Source of the DNA: Nodularia sp034931045
Lineage (GTDB): Bacteria > Cyanobacteriota > Cyanobacteriia > Cyanobacteriales > Nostocaceae
Assembly (NCBI RefSeq): GCF_034931045.1
Contig: NZ_JAYGHH010000016.1
Span: forward strand, 19,969 to 83,968
Direction: 5' to 3'
DNA: 64,000 nt
Below the pieces are notes generated by a model. It worked only from the letters and a program-made list of their open reading frames with translations, was not told the DNA's origin and made no database searches. Of this stretch, positions 26,609 to 36,323 are shown one piece after another. The position numbers and the translations under genes are program-made. Position 1 is the stretch's first letter; each line of letters starts with the position of its first letter.

Positions 26609-26638
26609 TTTAACACAATCTTAATCCCTACTTGATTT
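26609..26638 (+). promoter_or_regulatory. Candidate PHO box upstream of phoD
   Basis: Three 8-bp units with 3-bp spacers: TTTAACAC-aat-CTTAATCC-cta-CTTGATTT. The 11-bp spacing and the (C/T)TTAA(C/T)C(C) words fit the cyanobacterial PhoB/SphR box. It lies 76 bp before the phosphatase start codon. The third unit is weak. Confidence 0.6.
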
Positions 26639-26713
26639 GAGGTTGGTAGGTTGCTGTGACTTGCTTAAGCAATTGAAAAACCAATCACAATCAACATCTC
26701 AGTAGGGGTGAAC

Positions 26714-28285
26714 ATGGAACTTGAGGATTACAATCGTCTGTTAGCAAATCAATGCAAGCGGCGGAGTTTTTTACTGGGTGCAGGATTTTTAACAGGGTTA
26801 ACAGTTACCAGCCAATGGCAACCTGTATTGGCTAACCACAGATTTTCCAGTTATCCTTTTAGTCTTGGTGTTGCTTCTGGTGATCCTTTGCCGGATGCTG
26901 TGGTTATCTGGACTAGACTGGCTCCAAATCCCTTGAATGGAGGTGGAATGCCACTCAGAAACGTGCCTGTACGGTGGAAAGTTGCCCTTGATGAGAAAAT
27001 GAGAAGGGTTGTGCGTCGAGGAGCAACACTGGCGACACCAGAATTAGGACACTCAGTACACGTTGATGTGCGTGGGCTAGACCCTGACCGTTGGTATTGG
27101 TATCAATTTCAAGTAGGTCGAGAATTTAGCCCCATTGGAAGAACTCGCACAGCACCAGCATTTTATAGCTCTATTCAAGAACTAAACTTTGCTTTTGTCT
27201 CTTGTCAAGACTGGCAAAATGGCTTTTATACAGCTTTTCGGCATTTGGCTGAAGAAAACCTGGATTTGGTGGTGCATTTAGGTGATTACATATACGAATA
27301 CGGGCCGGAAGCGGGTGCGCCACGTCAGCATAATGGCCCAGAAATCGTCACCCTTGAAGACTACCGCAATCGCCACGCTCTTTACAAAACTGACCCCTAT
27401 CTGCAAGCGGCTCATGCTGCGTGTCCCTGGCTTGTAACTTGGGATGACCATGAAGTTGATAACAATTACGCCAATTTAATTCCCGAAGACAACCAAAGCC
27501 TAGAGGCGTTTACTCAACGACGAGTTAATGCGTACCAGGCTTATTACGAACATATGCCTCTACGTCGGTCTTCATTGCCCAATGGCGCGGATATGTTGCT
27601 TTATCGACGGTTCACTTTCGGTAATTTAGCTGAGTTCAACGTACTAGATACCAGACAGTACCGCACTGACCAACCTTGTGATGATGGACTGAAACCTCGT
27701 TGTGCGGATGCTTTGGACTCCAATGCGACCATGAACGGTTCAGAACAAGAGCAATGGCTACTCACAGGATTAGACCAATCGCGATCGCGCTGGAATATAA
27801 TTGCTCAACAGACCATGTTTGCTCAATACAACTTTAATACTAATCCAGAGCCAGGAGTCTTCAATTTGGATCAATGGGACGGTTACGTGGCTGAACGCGA
27901 TCGCATCCTCAATTTCTTGCATCAGCGTCAACCCTCCAACCCAGTAGTAATTACCGGAGACATTCATTCTAGTTGGGTACACGACCTAAAACTTGATTTT
28001 GATAATCCAAACTCACCAACAGTCGGTACAGAATTCATAGGAACTTCAATTTCCTCTGATTTTCCCGCCCAATTTATCGCACCTGTGCAAGCTTCCTTAA
28101 CCAACAATCCCCACACTAAATTTTTTGACGGTGCTTTTCGGGGGTACGTTCGTTGTAAACTAACACCAGGACTCTGGCAAACTGATTACCGCGCTGTCTC
28201 CAGCATCCTCGACTTAAACGCCTCCGTCAAAACCCTAGCTTCCTTTGTCGTCCAAGACGGACAACCCGGCGCACTTGTAAATTAA
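26714..28285 (+). CDS. phoD: PhoD-type alkaline phosphatase/phosphodiesterase, Tat-exported
   Basis: 523 aa from ATG at 26714, with an AGGGG Shine-Dalgarno 5 nt upstream; GTG at 26708 is the alternative. The N-terminus holds a twin-arginine signal (KRRSFLLGAG, then a hydrophobic run), as expected for a metalloenzyme exported folded. The PhoD N-domain begins at SLGVASGDPLPDAVVIWTRL. Metal-site motifs are present: FVSCQDWQNG, VVHLGDYIYEYG, WDDHEVDNNYA and VITGDIHSSW. PhoD enzymes use Ca2+ and Fe3+ to release phosphate from mono- and diesters in the periplasm. The PHO-box-like repeats upstream suggest induction on phosphate starvation. Confidence 0.95.
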   Translation: MELEDYNRLLANQCKRRSFLLGAGFLTGLTVTSQWQPVLANHRFSSYPFSLGVASGDPLPDAVVIWTRLAPNPLNGGGMPLRNVPVRWKVALDEKMRRVVRRGATLATPELGHSVHVDVRGLDPDRWYWYQFQVGREFSPIGRTRTAPAFYSSIQELNFAFVSCQDWQNGFYTAFRHLAEENLDLVVHLGDYIYEYGPEAGAPRQHNGPEIVTLEDYRNRHALYKTDPYLQAAHAACPWLVTWDDHEVDNNYANLIPEDNQSLEAFTQRRVNAYQAYYEHMPLRRSSLPNGADMLLYRRFTFGNLAEFNVLDTRQYRTDQPCDDGLKPRCADALDSNATMNGSEQEQWLLTGLDQSRSRWNIIAQQTMFAQYNFNTNPEPGVFNLDQWDGYVAERDRILNFLHQRQPSNPVVITGDIHSSWVHDLKLDFDNPNSPTVGTEFIGTSISSDFPAQFIAPVQASLTNNPHTKFFDGAFRGYVRCKLTPGLWQTDYRAVSSILDLNASVKTLASFVVQDGQPGALVN

Positions 28286-28299
28286 CAAAATTAAAATTG

Positions 28300-28358
28300 A
28301 CGCAAAAACTCTCTCAAACTCTTATTCCTTTGCGCCCTTTGCGTCCTTTGCGGTTCGT
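28300..28358. mobile_element. Degenerate copy of the MITE-like element
   Basis: GACGCAAAAACTCTCTCAAA followed by TTCCTTTGCGCCCTTTGCG matches the left half of the element at 36324 and the reverse complement of that at 15247. The outer AGGACTTA and the right terminal repeat are missing. Confidence 0.55.
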
Positions 28359-28371
28359 TCTAATAAAACTC

Positions 28372-28397
28372 ACCCCCTAGATCATAATTTAGGGGGT
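28372..28397 (+). terminator. Terminator-like hairpin after phoD
   Basis: ACCCCCTA pairs perfectly with TAGGGGGT around a 10-nt loop, followed only by TTC. It lies about 85 bp after the phoD stop. The weak T tract makes it a fair rather than strong terminator. Confidence 0.5.
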
Positions 28398-28523
28398 TTC
28401 AACATATAAACACAATTGATGGCAAAAGCGATAAATTATGAGAGGAATGGTTATTTGGGAAGATGTCATCAGTTGTAATTGTCATCTACCTTGGGAAAGT
28501 CGAATCATAAAATTAGACCTATC

Positions 28524-28709
28524 GTGACTTATCCCACAGCTATTTCTGTACCAGAACCAGTACCCGCACCCACTCCCCAACCAGCACCAGAACCAGTACC
28601 AGCCCCCATTCCTCAAACAGTTCCAGGGACAATACCAGAACCAGTACCAGCCCCCATTCCCCAAACAGTTCCAGGGACAATACCCCAAACCATACCTGAA
28701 CCTGTTTAA
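28524..28709 (+). CDS. Proline-rich repeat small protein (doubtful)
   Basis: 61 aa from GTG at 28524 (MTYPTAISVPEPVPAPTPQP). The frame is open to TTG at 28479. The product is almost all Pro, Val, Glu, Ala and Thr, with a 17-residue unit PVPAPIPQTVPGTIPEP repeated about twice. Such a biased repeat can be open by chance in both strands (the minus strand is open too). It lies 34 bp upstream of ychF on the same strand. It may be a real small wall- or envelope-type peptide, or a non-coding repeat. Confidence 0.35.
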   Translation: MTYPTAISVPEPVPAPTPQPAPEPVPAPIPQTVPGTIPEPVPAPIPQTVPGTIPQTIPEPV

Positions 28710-28743
28710 ATTGACTTTGTACTAACAAAATCTCAAATCGAAA

Positions 28744-29835
28744 ATGCTAAGAGCCGGAATTGTCGGACTTCCCAACGTCGGAAAATCTACTTTATTTAAT
28801 GCTGTAGTGGCGAACGCCAAAGCCGAAGCAGCTAACTTTCCCTTCTGCACGATTGAACCGAATGTCGGCATTGTCTCAGTACCGGATGAGCGCTTAAATG
28901 TTCTGGCTAATATTGCTAGTTCCGTACAAACCATACCAGCGCGAGTTGAGTTTGTCGATATCGCCGGCTTGGTTAAAGGTGCTAGTCAAGGAGAAGGACT
29001 AGGAAATCAATTTTTGTCCCACATCCGTGAAGTTGATGCAATTATCCATGTGGTGCGTTGTTTTGAAAATGAAGATATTATCCATGTAGCCGGTTCGATT
29101 GACCCAGCGCGAGATATTGAAATCATTAATTTAGAATTGGGTTTATCTGATTTAGCGCAAATTGAACGCCGAATTGACCGTACTCGTAAACAAGCCCGTA
29201 CCAGCAAAGATGCACAGTTTGAAATTACTGTTTTAGAAAAATTAGCTGCTGCTTTAAATGAAGGTAAGTCGGTTCGTCAAGTAAGTTTGGCTGAAGAAGA
29301 AGCAGAGATTATTAAGGGACTTGATCTACTGACCAATAAACCAATTATCTACGCTGCTAATGTTTCTGAAGAAGAATTAGCCACTGGTAATGATTTTGTG
29401 GAAAAAGTGCGGCAAGTTGCAGCTACAGAAGATGCTCAAGTTGTGATTGTTTCGGCACAAGTAGAAGCGGAATTAGTCGAATTACCAGAAGAAGATAAAG
29501 CTGATTTTCTGGAATCTTTAGGCGTAAAAGAAGGCGGTTTAAAATCTTTAATTCGGGCTACTTACACCCTTTTAGGTTTGCGGACATATTTCACCTGTGG
29601 CCCCAAAGAAACCCGTGCTTGGACTATTAACGCGGGAATGTCTGCACCCCAAGCGGCTGGAGTAATTCACACTGATTTTGAACGGGGATTTATTCGCGCT
29701 GAAACCGTTGCTTATGACGCTTTAGTTACACACGGTTCTATGAGTGCGGCGAAAGAGAAAGGCTTAGTTCGCAGTGAAGGAAAAGAATATATTGTCCAAG
29801 AAGGAGATGTCATGTTGTTCCGGTTTAATGTGTAG
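28744..29835 (+). CDS. ychF: Redox-regulated ATPase / GTP-binding protein YchF
   Basis: 363 aa, the standard length. G1 is GIVGLPNVGKST; the switch and G3 region includes VEFVDIAGLVKGASQGEGLG. In YchF/Ola1 the usual NKxD is replaced, as in YAANVSEEEL here, which explains the family's preference for ATP. The C-terminal TGS-type domain begins about residue 280 (TYFTCGPKETRAWTI) and ends in the conserved VQEGDVMLFRFNV. YchF binds ribosomes and acts as a negative regulator of stress responses. It starts at ATG 28744. Confidence 0.97.
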   Translation: MLRAGIVGLPNVGKSTLFNAVVANAKAEAANFPFCTIEPNVGIVSVPDERLNVLANIASSVQTIPARVEFVDIAGLVKGASQGEGLGNQFLSHIREVDAIIHVVRCFENEDIIHVAGSIDPARDIEIINLELGLSDLAQIERRIDRTRKQARTSKDAQFEITVLEKLAAALNEGKSVRQVSLAEEEAEIIKGLDLLTNKPIIYAANVSEEELATGNDFVEKVRQVAATEDAQVVIVSAQVEAELVELPEEDKADFLESLGVKEGGLKSLIRATYTLLGLRTYFTCGPKETRAWTINAGMSAPQAAGVIHTDFERGFIRAETVAYDALVTHGSMSAAKEKGLVRSEGKEYIVQEGDVMLFRFNV

Positions 29836-29932
29836 TTATTCAGTTATCAGTTGAGAAATATAATTGGGTTGAATTACCTCCAATATATCGGCATTAACTG
29901 ACGATTAAAAACTCATATATGAGATACAAGAA

Positions 29933-29970
29933 CCCCACCCCCAACTCCCTCCCCGCAAGCGAGGAGGGGA
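29933..29970. repeat. C/G-rich palindromic intergenic repeat
   Basis: CCCCACCCCCAACTCCC followed by TCCCCGCAAGCGAGGAGGGGA, near-palindromic around GCAAGC. This is a common cyanobacterial intergenic repeat type, here between ychF and the convergent hypothetical gene. Confidence 0.5.
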
Positions 29971-30089
29971 CTATGATGTAATTCATGCAAGTGCATACCA
30001 CTATCACTCAAAACTGATTAATGATAGGCGTTGGTGGTGGGTCTAAATCTCCCATCCCATGCTTTGATAACTGATAACTGTTAACTGAT

Positions 30090-30998
30090 TTAATTTCTTC
30101 CCATCATGTACACATAGGAACCCAAGTTTTCATCATCTGTACCCAAAATTACACCACCATTTGCACCAGGAACAAGTTCTATTCCTTCAATTTTGTGATA
30201 AAGTGAACGGTGCAGAGGTGTAAATTGTGCATTTTGTTGCCAGACGATGTTTTTACTATTAAATCCTAGAGAACCGGCGATATATACAGCCGATTGAAAG
30301 GGTCCATCATTTCCAGCATCACTGGCGGAGGTGATATAAACTACTCCTGTGGGGTCTATTTTTATATCGGAAATATGACGTACATTCTCCGAGGGAAATG
30401 GTACTTGTAAAGCGCTGGAACCTGCAAGGGTGATTTGATATTTGGCTAAATCAAATATTCCCCAATAAATAATTGCAGGCTTTTCTCCTTCGCCTCGATG
30501 CGCCCACATAGCTACTAATTTATTATCTATATTTTGTAAGCTAAATCCTTCTAGGTTACTTCCCTGGGGTATTCCTGGTAAGTTAAATTCTTTGCTAACT
30601 ACCACAGTTTTTTTGGCTGCATCTAATTGAATATAATAAGCTTTGCCAAAACTGGTTAAAGCGATGAAATCAGTGTTATTTTTTCCTGGCACGGATGTGA
30701 TGGCTTCTAGGTCACTGGGTAATGCTTTATCACTAGACCAGTCTATGGGGAAATATTCCGGTTGCTTTTGACCCTGAATACTAACTATGGCTAGACGACC
30801 TTGTTGTTTTTGTTTGTTGTCATGAACAATTAAAAATTTCAGGGTATCATTTTGCTGTTGTACTAAAGCTATGCCACTAATACCAAATAAAAGACCACCG
30901 CGAACGGGTCGCCAATCTCCCGCCCAAGTTGGTTGGGATACAAGTAAAAATGCACTGAAGACAACTATAGTGATGATTAACTGGAATAATCGTGGCAT
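30090..30998 (-). CDS. Secreted hypothetical protein, probable beta-propeller
   Basis: 302 aa. Residues 1-26 are a signal peptide (MPRLFQLIITIVVFSAFLLV, then QPTWA at the cleavage site). The mature chain is beta-rich with repeated blocks such as TDFIALTSFGKAYYIQLD and VRHISDIKIDPTGVVYITSA, which read like propeller blades. A GANGGVILGTDDENLGSYVY ending suggests blade closure. I do not recognise a catalytic motif. It may belong with SdiA-regulated or esterase-like-phytase-type propellers, but this is a guess. It is monocistronic on the minus strand, with no informative neighbour. Confidence 0.7.
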   Translation of the reverse strand: MPRLFQLIITIVVFSAFLLVSQPTWAGDWRPVRGGLLFGISGIALVQQQNDTLKFLIVHDNKQKQQGRLAIVSIQGQKQPEYFPIDWSSDKALPSDLEAITSVPGKNNTDFIALTSFGKAYYIQLDAAKKTVVVSKEFNLPGIPQGSNLEGFSLQNIDNKLVAMWAHRGEGEKPAIIYWGIFDLAKYQITLAGSSALQVPFPSENVRHISDIKIDPTGVVYITSASDAGNDGPFQSAVYIAGSLGFNSKNIVWQQNAQFTPLHRSLYHKIEGIELVPGANGGVILGTDDENLGSYVYMMGRN

Positions 30999-31135
30999 TT
31001 TGTCAAAAATGTTTGAGATGCTCGATCATATCAAATTCAGGCGATCGCTTTGAAGTGTTTCGCATTTAGTCTTAGATTATACCTGTGCTAGTAGATTGAG
31101 ATGGGGAGGAGGGCTGAAGCCCTCACTACGATCTG

Positions 31136-31975
31136 TTATAGTTGACCTGTGAATACTTTTTGGGCTGGGCCTGTCATGTAAATTCTTTGGTCGATTTCTG
31201 ACCATTCAATTTGCAAGGGACCACCTGGTAATTCTACTGTGGCGATGCGATCGCAATTTCCGGTCAATACACCAGCGACTAAGGCAGCACAAGCACCTGT
31301 ACCACAGGCTAAGGTTATACCTGCACCTCGTTCCCATACCCGCATTTTTACATAGTCTCGACTGACTACTTGAATAAATTCAGTGTTGATGCGTTGGGGA
31401 AAAGCTGGGTGATGTTCAAATTTAGGGCCGATAGTTTCTAAAGAAATGGCGGCGACATCTTCGACAAAGGTTATACAGTGGGGATTTCCCATACTGACAC
31501 AGGTGACTTCCCAAGTTTTACCCCCTACTTCTATGGGTTGATTAATTACTTTTGTTTCAGCCGTATCCAGGGTTGTGGGAATTTCTCCGGCTAGTAATTT
31601 TGGTAAACCCATATCCACCTTAACTTGACCATCAGCCATCAGTTGAGGTGTGATCATACCCGCTAAGGTATGAATGCGATATGAGTCTTGATTTCGGGAT
31701 TCACCTTCTAAATCGGCGATAAATCTGCCTAAACAGCGAATACCATTACCACACATTTCTGGTTCTGAACCATCAGAATTAAAAATCCGCATGGTGTAGT
31801 CTGCACCGTTTTCTCCAGGGAGGGCAAAAATTACACCATCAGCACCGATACCAAAGTGGCGATCGCATAATTTGATTGCTTGTTCTGGAGTTAATACTGG
31901 CAAGGATGAGGCGCGATTGTCAACTAAAATAAAATCGTTCCCCAAACCGTGATACTTAGTAAATTCGATTGCCAT
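31136..31975 (-). CDS. dapF: Diaminopimelate epimerase
   Basis: 279 aa. DapF isomerises LL- to meso-diaminopimelate for lysine and peptidoglycan synthesis in the cytosol. Both catalytic cysteines are present in their motifs: PEMCGNGIRCLGRF (first) and TLACGTGACAALVA (second). The family's opening FTKYHGLGNDFILVDNR and the GIGADGVIFA loop are intact. The gene is divergent from hfq with 89 bp between start codons, an arrangement conserved in cyanobacteria as far as I recall. Confidence 0.98.
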   Translation of the reverse strand: MAIEFTKYHGLGNDFILVDNRASSLPVLTPEQAIKLCDRHFGIGADGVIFALPGENGADYTMRIFNSDGSEPEMCGNGIRCLGRFIADLEGESRNQDSYRIHTLAGMITPQLMADGQVKVDMGLPKLLAGEIPTTLDTAETKVINQPIEVGGKTWEVTCVSMGNPHCITFVEDVAAISLETIGPKFEHHPAFPQRINTEFIQVVSRDYVKMRVWERGAGITLACGTGACAALVAGVLTGNCDRIATVELPGGPLQIEWSEIDQRIYMTGPAQKVFTGQL

Positions 31976-32064
31976 TTTTCTGATGATGAATTATGAATGA
32001 TTAGGGATTGAGTATGTCACGAAAACTCTTTCCCAGTTTCTCAATTATTCCATCATTACTAAAA

Positions 32065-32280
32065 ATGCCTACAACTGAATTTGATACTTCATTACCTAGC
32101 ATTCGCCAACTACAAGAACTAATTAAAGAAAAAGCGGTGATTGAATTGAAACTGGTAACGGGTGATCTGCTAATTGGTAAGGTTTGCTGGCAAGATCAAA
32201 ACTGTGTTTGTCTTGTGGATGATCATAATCGGCAAATTACTATTTGGAAACAGGCGATCGCTTACTACCAATCTAAGTAA
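32065..32280 (+). CDS. hfq: Cyanobacterial Hfq-type RNA-binding protein
   Basis: 71 aa from ATG at 32065 (MPTTEFDTSLPSIRQLQELI), the length of cyanobacterial Hfq. An upstream in-frame start at 32008 would add 19 unlikely residues. The Sm1 part is AVIELKLVTGDLLIGKVCW and the Sm2 part is CVCLVDDHNRQITIWKQAIAYY. Cyanobacterial Hfq lacks the usual YKH and binds the pilus ATPase PilB1 to support motility and natural competence rather than acting as a general sRNA chaperone. dapF is divergent next door. Its last 8 bp overlap the 3' end of the antiporter gene on the other strand. Confidence 0.92.
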   Translation: MPTTEFDTSLPSIRQLQELIKEKAVIELKLVTGDLLIGKVCWQDQNCVCLVDDHNRQITIWKQAIAYYQSK

Positions 32281-34601
32281 TCCTTAATCCTTCCCCCTTG
32301 CCCCCTGCTCCCTGCTCCCCTGCCTCTTTTGGTGTTGTGCTGCTAACAAACAATTGTTGCAGTTGATTTAAACTGGATAAATTACCACATAACAGCACTT
32401 GATCACCAACGCGAAAATCTGTTTTTTGATCAGGACTGCGGATAAATTTACCATCTCGCCGCATCGCTTGCACTTGAACTGCTGATTGTGGAGTCAGATC
32501 CAAATCTGCAATAGTCATACTCAAAACGGGAGAATCAGCATAAACTTTAATCCATTGACAAGCTTTATTTTCCCCAGGAATAGCCACCTTTCCCTGAGCA
32601 AATTCTTCTAAAGCGGCTAATTCCTCAGATGCGCCTACTAGCAGCAAGCGATCGCCTACGTTCAATTTAGTTTGAGCATTAGGATAATCAATTTCTTCTC
32701 CGTTAGTACGGCGAATAGCCATCAGACTTGCTCCTGTAAGGTAGCGGATATCCGCTTCGCCTAAAGTCATATCAATCAGGGGTGAAGCTGATGGGAGAGT
32801 ATACCAACGGCGATTTAAATCACGGGTGGCTTGCTGCAAANNNNNNNNNNNNNNNNNNNNNNNNNNCTTCGTTAGGCGATCGCTCTGGTCGTAATGTTAA
32901 ATAATGATCGTTGCGAATTTGCTTCATTTCCTGTTGCACCACAAAGGATGAAAATCCTAAGCTGGTTAATAAATGACTAGCCATTTCTAAGCTGGCTTCA
33001 AATTCTGGTTGAACGACTTCCTTCGCCCCCAGTTGATACAGTAATTCAATATTTTTATCTTGAGTCGCACGGACAACCAAATCTAGTTCTGGACACAATT
33101 CTAAAGCTCGTTTCAACGAAAGTCGGGTACTCATGGGATCAGGAAGTGCGATCGCCATTCCCTTCGCATTATTTACCCCCGCAGTTTCCAAAACGTGAAA
33201 ACTCACACAATTTCCATAAACATAAGGCACTCCCTCCTCCCGTAATTGCTGTATCCTGGTTTCAGATTGGTCGATCACTACCACAGCTAAATCATGCTGT
33301 TGCAACAACTTCACCAAATTCTTACCCACTCGCCCATAACCGCAGACAACAACATGACTTTTTGAGGGTAAATTTTCTGAAACATCACGGGGATAAACTT
33401 CTTCTAAATATGGTTGTAGCCAGGGCATTGATTCGGCAAAATTAAATAAAAATGGGACTAACCGCAACACAAAGGGAGTCAGCATGAGTGTAACTGCTGT
33501 GGTTCCTAAAATTAGCAAATAGACCCGGCGAGAAACTAATCCTAAAGCCTGCCCTTCACTAGCTAATACAAAGGAAAATTCCCCAATTTGTGCCAGTCCT
33601 AACCCAACAATTAAAGCTGTTTTCAAAGGATAGCGAAACAGCTTCACCAAAGGCGTGATAATTAAAAACTTACCGACAAATACCAATGCTACCAATACCA
33701 AAATCAATTCCAGATTATTCCATAAAAACACCGGGTCAATTAACATCCCAATGGCGACAAAAAATAAACTAGCAAAAATATCTCGTAGTGGTTCGACATA
33801 AGTTAATGTTTGGTCGGCATATTCCACTTCTGATATCATTAAACCAGCCACAAATGCCCCCATTTCAATTGATAGTCCCAAATGTTCTGTTAGTAGAGCA
33901 ATACCTAAACACAGCGTGACTACACCTAATAAAAATAATTCCCGGCTTTCCGTGCGGGCGAGGATTCGCAATAAAGGCGGGATTAGCCAAATTCCGGCTA
34001 CTACTGCACCCCCAGCAAATAAAGCCAGCCGCAGTAATGCTGTGAGAACTGCAATTCCAATAGTTTCTGCTGGTTGATTCAGGGCTGGTAATACCGCAAT
34101 CATTAATCCTAGTGCTAAGTCCTGTACTACCAAAATCCCCAGCATCACTTGTCCGTGGGGCGTTTCTGTTTCATTACGTTCCATTAAGCACTTGAGGACA
34201 ACGGCGGTAGAAGATAAAGATAAAATTGACCCTAAAAATACACCTTTAGCTGGTAAATCTTCCCAAATACCTGTAACTCCACACACCACAACTGTAAACA
34301 CAATTGTTAAGACAATTTGTAGTCCACCACCTCCCAAAGCGATCGCTTTCACTTTTTTAAGTTCTGCAAAAGAAAATTCTACCCCCAAAGCAAATAATAA
34401 AAAGGCGACTCCAAACTGAGCTAAAGTTTCTACTTGAATAACTTCTTTAATTACTCCCAGACCGGCTGGCCCGACAATCATTCCCCCGATGAGATACCCT
34501 AATAGCACGGGTTGGCGTAAAAGTGAAGCTAAAAGTCCACCACAGGCGGCGACGGCGAGAACTGTAACTAAATCAACGATTAATCTAAAATCTTCTGGCA
34601 C
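32273..34601 (-). CDS. CPA2-family K+/H+-type antiporter with RCK and TrkA-C domains, interrupted by an assembly gap
   Basis: One gene read as two frames on either side of 26 N (32841-32866). The start is GTG at 34601. Residues 1-380 form the roughly 12-TM exchanger (opening LLASLLRQPVLLGYLIGGMI, with the GVEFSFAEL region). Residues about 400-520 form an RCK/TrkA-N nucleotide domain (HVVVCGYGRVGKNLVKLL). After the gap come two TrkA-C domains (LGEADIRYLTGASLMAIRR...LNVGDRLLLVG, and IADLDLTPQSAVQVQAMRR...FRVGDQVLLCG). The two frames disagree by one phase across the N run, which only means that the N count is not the true length. Predicted role: gated K+ or Na+ efflux in exchange for H+, at the plasma or thylakoid membrane. 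The last 12 residues are GC-rich repeat sequence (KEAGEQGAGGKGEG). Confidence 0.85.
32841..32866. other. Assembly gap (26 N) inside the antiporter gene
   Basis: A run of N breaks the coding sequence between ...LRPERSPNE and ...QQATRDLNRRW. The true length is unknown. Confidence 0.99.
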
Positions 34602-34781
34602 AAGTTTTTCAAAGAAATATTAAGTCCTATTAAATTTAGGATACAAAGTTTTTATATCTGCGGGGGGGTAAGCAGCGATGATTTTCACACAACTGATTTA
34701 AGCTGCTATATTAATTTCTCTGAAAACCAGAAATATCAGGATGATGCCATAATTCAGCAATACGGAGATAAAAAAGTTTCT

Positions 34782-36284
34782 ATGCTGGATACACTAGATT
34801 TAACACTTTCTTTAGATAAAGCTACCTATAAATCAGAAATCGACAGGCTGATGTATCAACTACGAGAACTGCAAAATGCTTGTTGGGATAAAAAATTACC
34901 TGTAATTGTGGTTTTAGAAGGATGGGCTGCTTCTGGTAAGGGGGCGCTAGTCAAGCAAATGGTTTCTTACATGGACCCGCGTGGATTTAAGGTACATCCT
35001 ATTTGGCCACCCAGCGAAGAAGAACGCAAATACCCTTTCCTCTGGCGATTCTGGGAAAAATTACCCGCCCAAGGTAACATCAGCTTTTTCTATCACAGTT
35101 GGTATACTCATGTTTTAGAAGAACGCTTATTTGAACGAGTCGGAACAGATCAGGTTCCCACTGTCCTGAACATCATGGGACAAATTAACTCCTTTGAGCG
35201 CCAAATGGTGGATGATGGAGCTGCGATCGCTAAATTTTGGTTACATCTGAGTCATAAAGAATTGAAAAGTCGCTTAAAAGACTACGCCAAAGATGAATTA
35301 ACCGCTTGGCGGGTGCGAAAAGCAGATTGGAAGCAAGCAAAACACTATGACCGCTACGCCAGCTTTGCAGAAGAGATGCTAGTGCAAACTAGTACCGGCG
35401 TTGCACCTTGGACTTTAGTTGAGGCTGACTCGGAACGGTGGGCGCAGGTGAAGGTACTCACCCACTTGGCTACTACCTTAACTGCTGCTTTAGATCGGCT
35501 GAAAATTCAGCTTCTAGTTCCGACTTTACCTCCACAGATGGAATTAGAAACCACGGAATCAGATTTACTGGCGCAAACTGATTTGACCTTGACTCTTTCA
35601 GAAAAAGATTACGAAGAGCAATTAGCCAACGAACAGATAAAACTACGCAAATTACAATTAAACATTCACAAACATCAAATTCCTGTTCTGGTAATGTTTG
35701 AAGGCTGGGACGCAGCCGGTAAAGGTGGGGCGATTAAACGGCTGACCGATATTCTTGATCCTCGTAGTTACTTTGTTCATCCCTTTGCTGCGCCCACAGA
35801 TGAAGAAAAAGTCCATCATTACCTCTGGCGATTTTGGCGACGATTACCTACATCTGGGATAATTGGCGTTTTTGACCGTTCCTGGTACGGACGGGTGTTA
35901 GTGGAGCGTGTGGAAGGCTTTGCTTCGGAAATTGAGTGGCGCAGAGCCTACCGAGAAATTAATGAATTTGAGGCTCAGTTAACCAGTGCCGGCTATGTTT
36001 TAGTCAAATTTTGGCTACACATTAGCCCAGAGGAACAACTTCAGCGCTTTATAGAACGTCAAAATGATCCCTTTAAGCAGTATAAGCTGACCGATGACGA
36101 TTGGCGCAATCGGGAAAAGTGGAATCATTACGATGTCGCCGTAAATCAGGCGATTCAGCGCACCACCACCCCCACCGCTCCTTGGACAATTGTGGCCGCT
36201 AATGATAAATACTATGCCAGAGTTAAGGTAATTGAAACTGTTGTGGCAGCCATCGAAGCAGAATTAAAACGTCGTCGTAGTTGA
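34782..36284 (+). CDS. pap: Two-domain PPK2: polyphosphate:AMP phosphotransferase type
   Basis: 500 aa made of two PPK2 domains (about 1-240 and 255-500). Domain 2 has all key motifs: Walker A MFEGWDAAGKGGAIKRL, the DPRSY lid start, and Walker B IGVFDRSWYGRVLVERVEG. Domain 1 keeps a Walker A-like loop (LEGWAASGKGALVKQM) but the DRSWYGR motif is altered to YHSWYTH, so the Asp and Arg are lost and domain 1 is probably not catalytic. This pattern (degenerate N, active C) is that of class II PPK2, which makes ADP from AMP and polyphosphate. Cytosolic. It fits a window with phoD, a PiT transporter and a PpgK-like kinase. Confidence 0.9.
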   Translation: MLDTLDLTLSLDKATYKSEIDRLMYQLRELQNACWDKKLPVIVVLEGWAASGKGALVKQMVSYMDPRGFKVHPIWPPSEEERKYPFLWRFWEKLPAQGNISFFYHSWYTHVLEERLFERVGTDQVPTVLNIMGQINSFERQMVDDGAAIAKFWLHLSHKELKSRLKDYAKDELTAWRVRKADWKQAKHYDRYASFAEEMLVQTSTGVAPWTLVEADSERWAQVKVLTHLATTLTAALDRLKIQLLVPTLPPQMELETTESDLLAQTDLTLTLSEKDYEEQLANEQIKLRKLQLNIHKHQIPVLVMFEGWDAAGKGGAIKRLTDILDPRSYFVHPFAAPTDEEKVHHYLWRFWRRLPTSGIIGVFDRSWYGRVLVERVEGFASEIEWRRAYREINEFEAQLTSAGYVLVKFWLHISPEEQLQRFIERQNDPFKQYKLTDDDWRNREKWNHYDVAVNQAIQRTTTPTAPWTIVAANDKYYARVKVIETVVAAIEAELKRRRS

Positions 36285-36323
36285 GTGCTGAGTATAAGCA
36301 AAGTCAGGGCGGGTTAATTAAAC

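Noticed and set aside
28482..28728. Minus-strand Trp/Tyr- and Val/Leu-rich frames opposite the proline-rich repeat
   Set aside because: Open only because of the repeated codons; composition is not protein-like.
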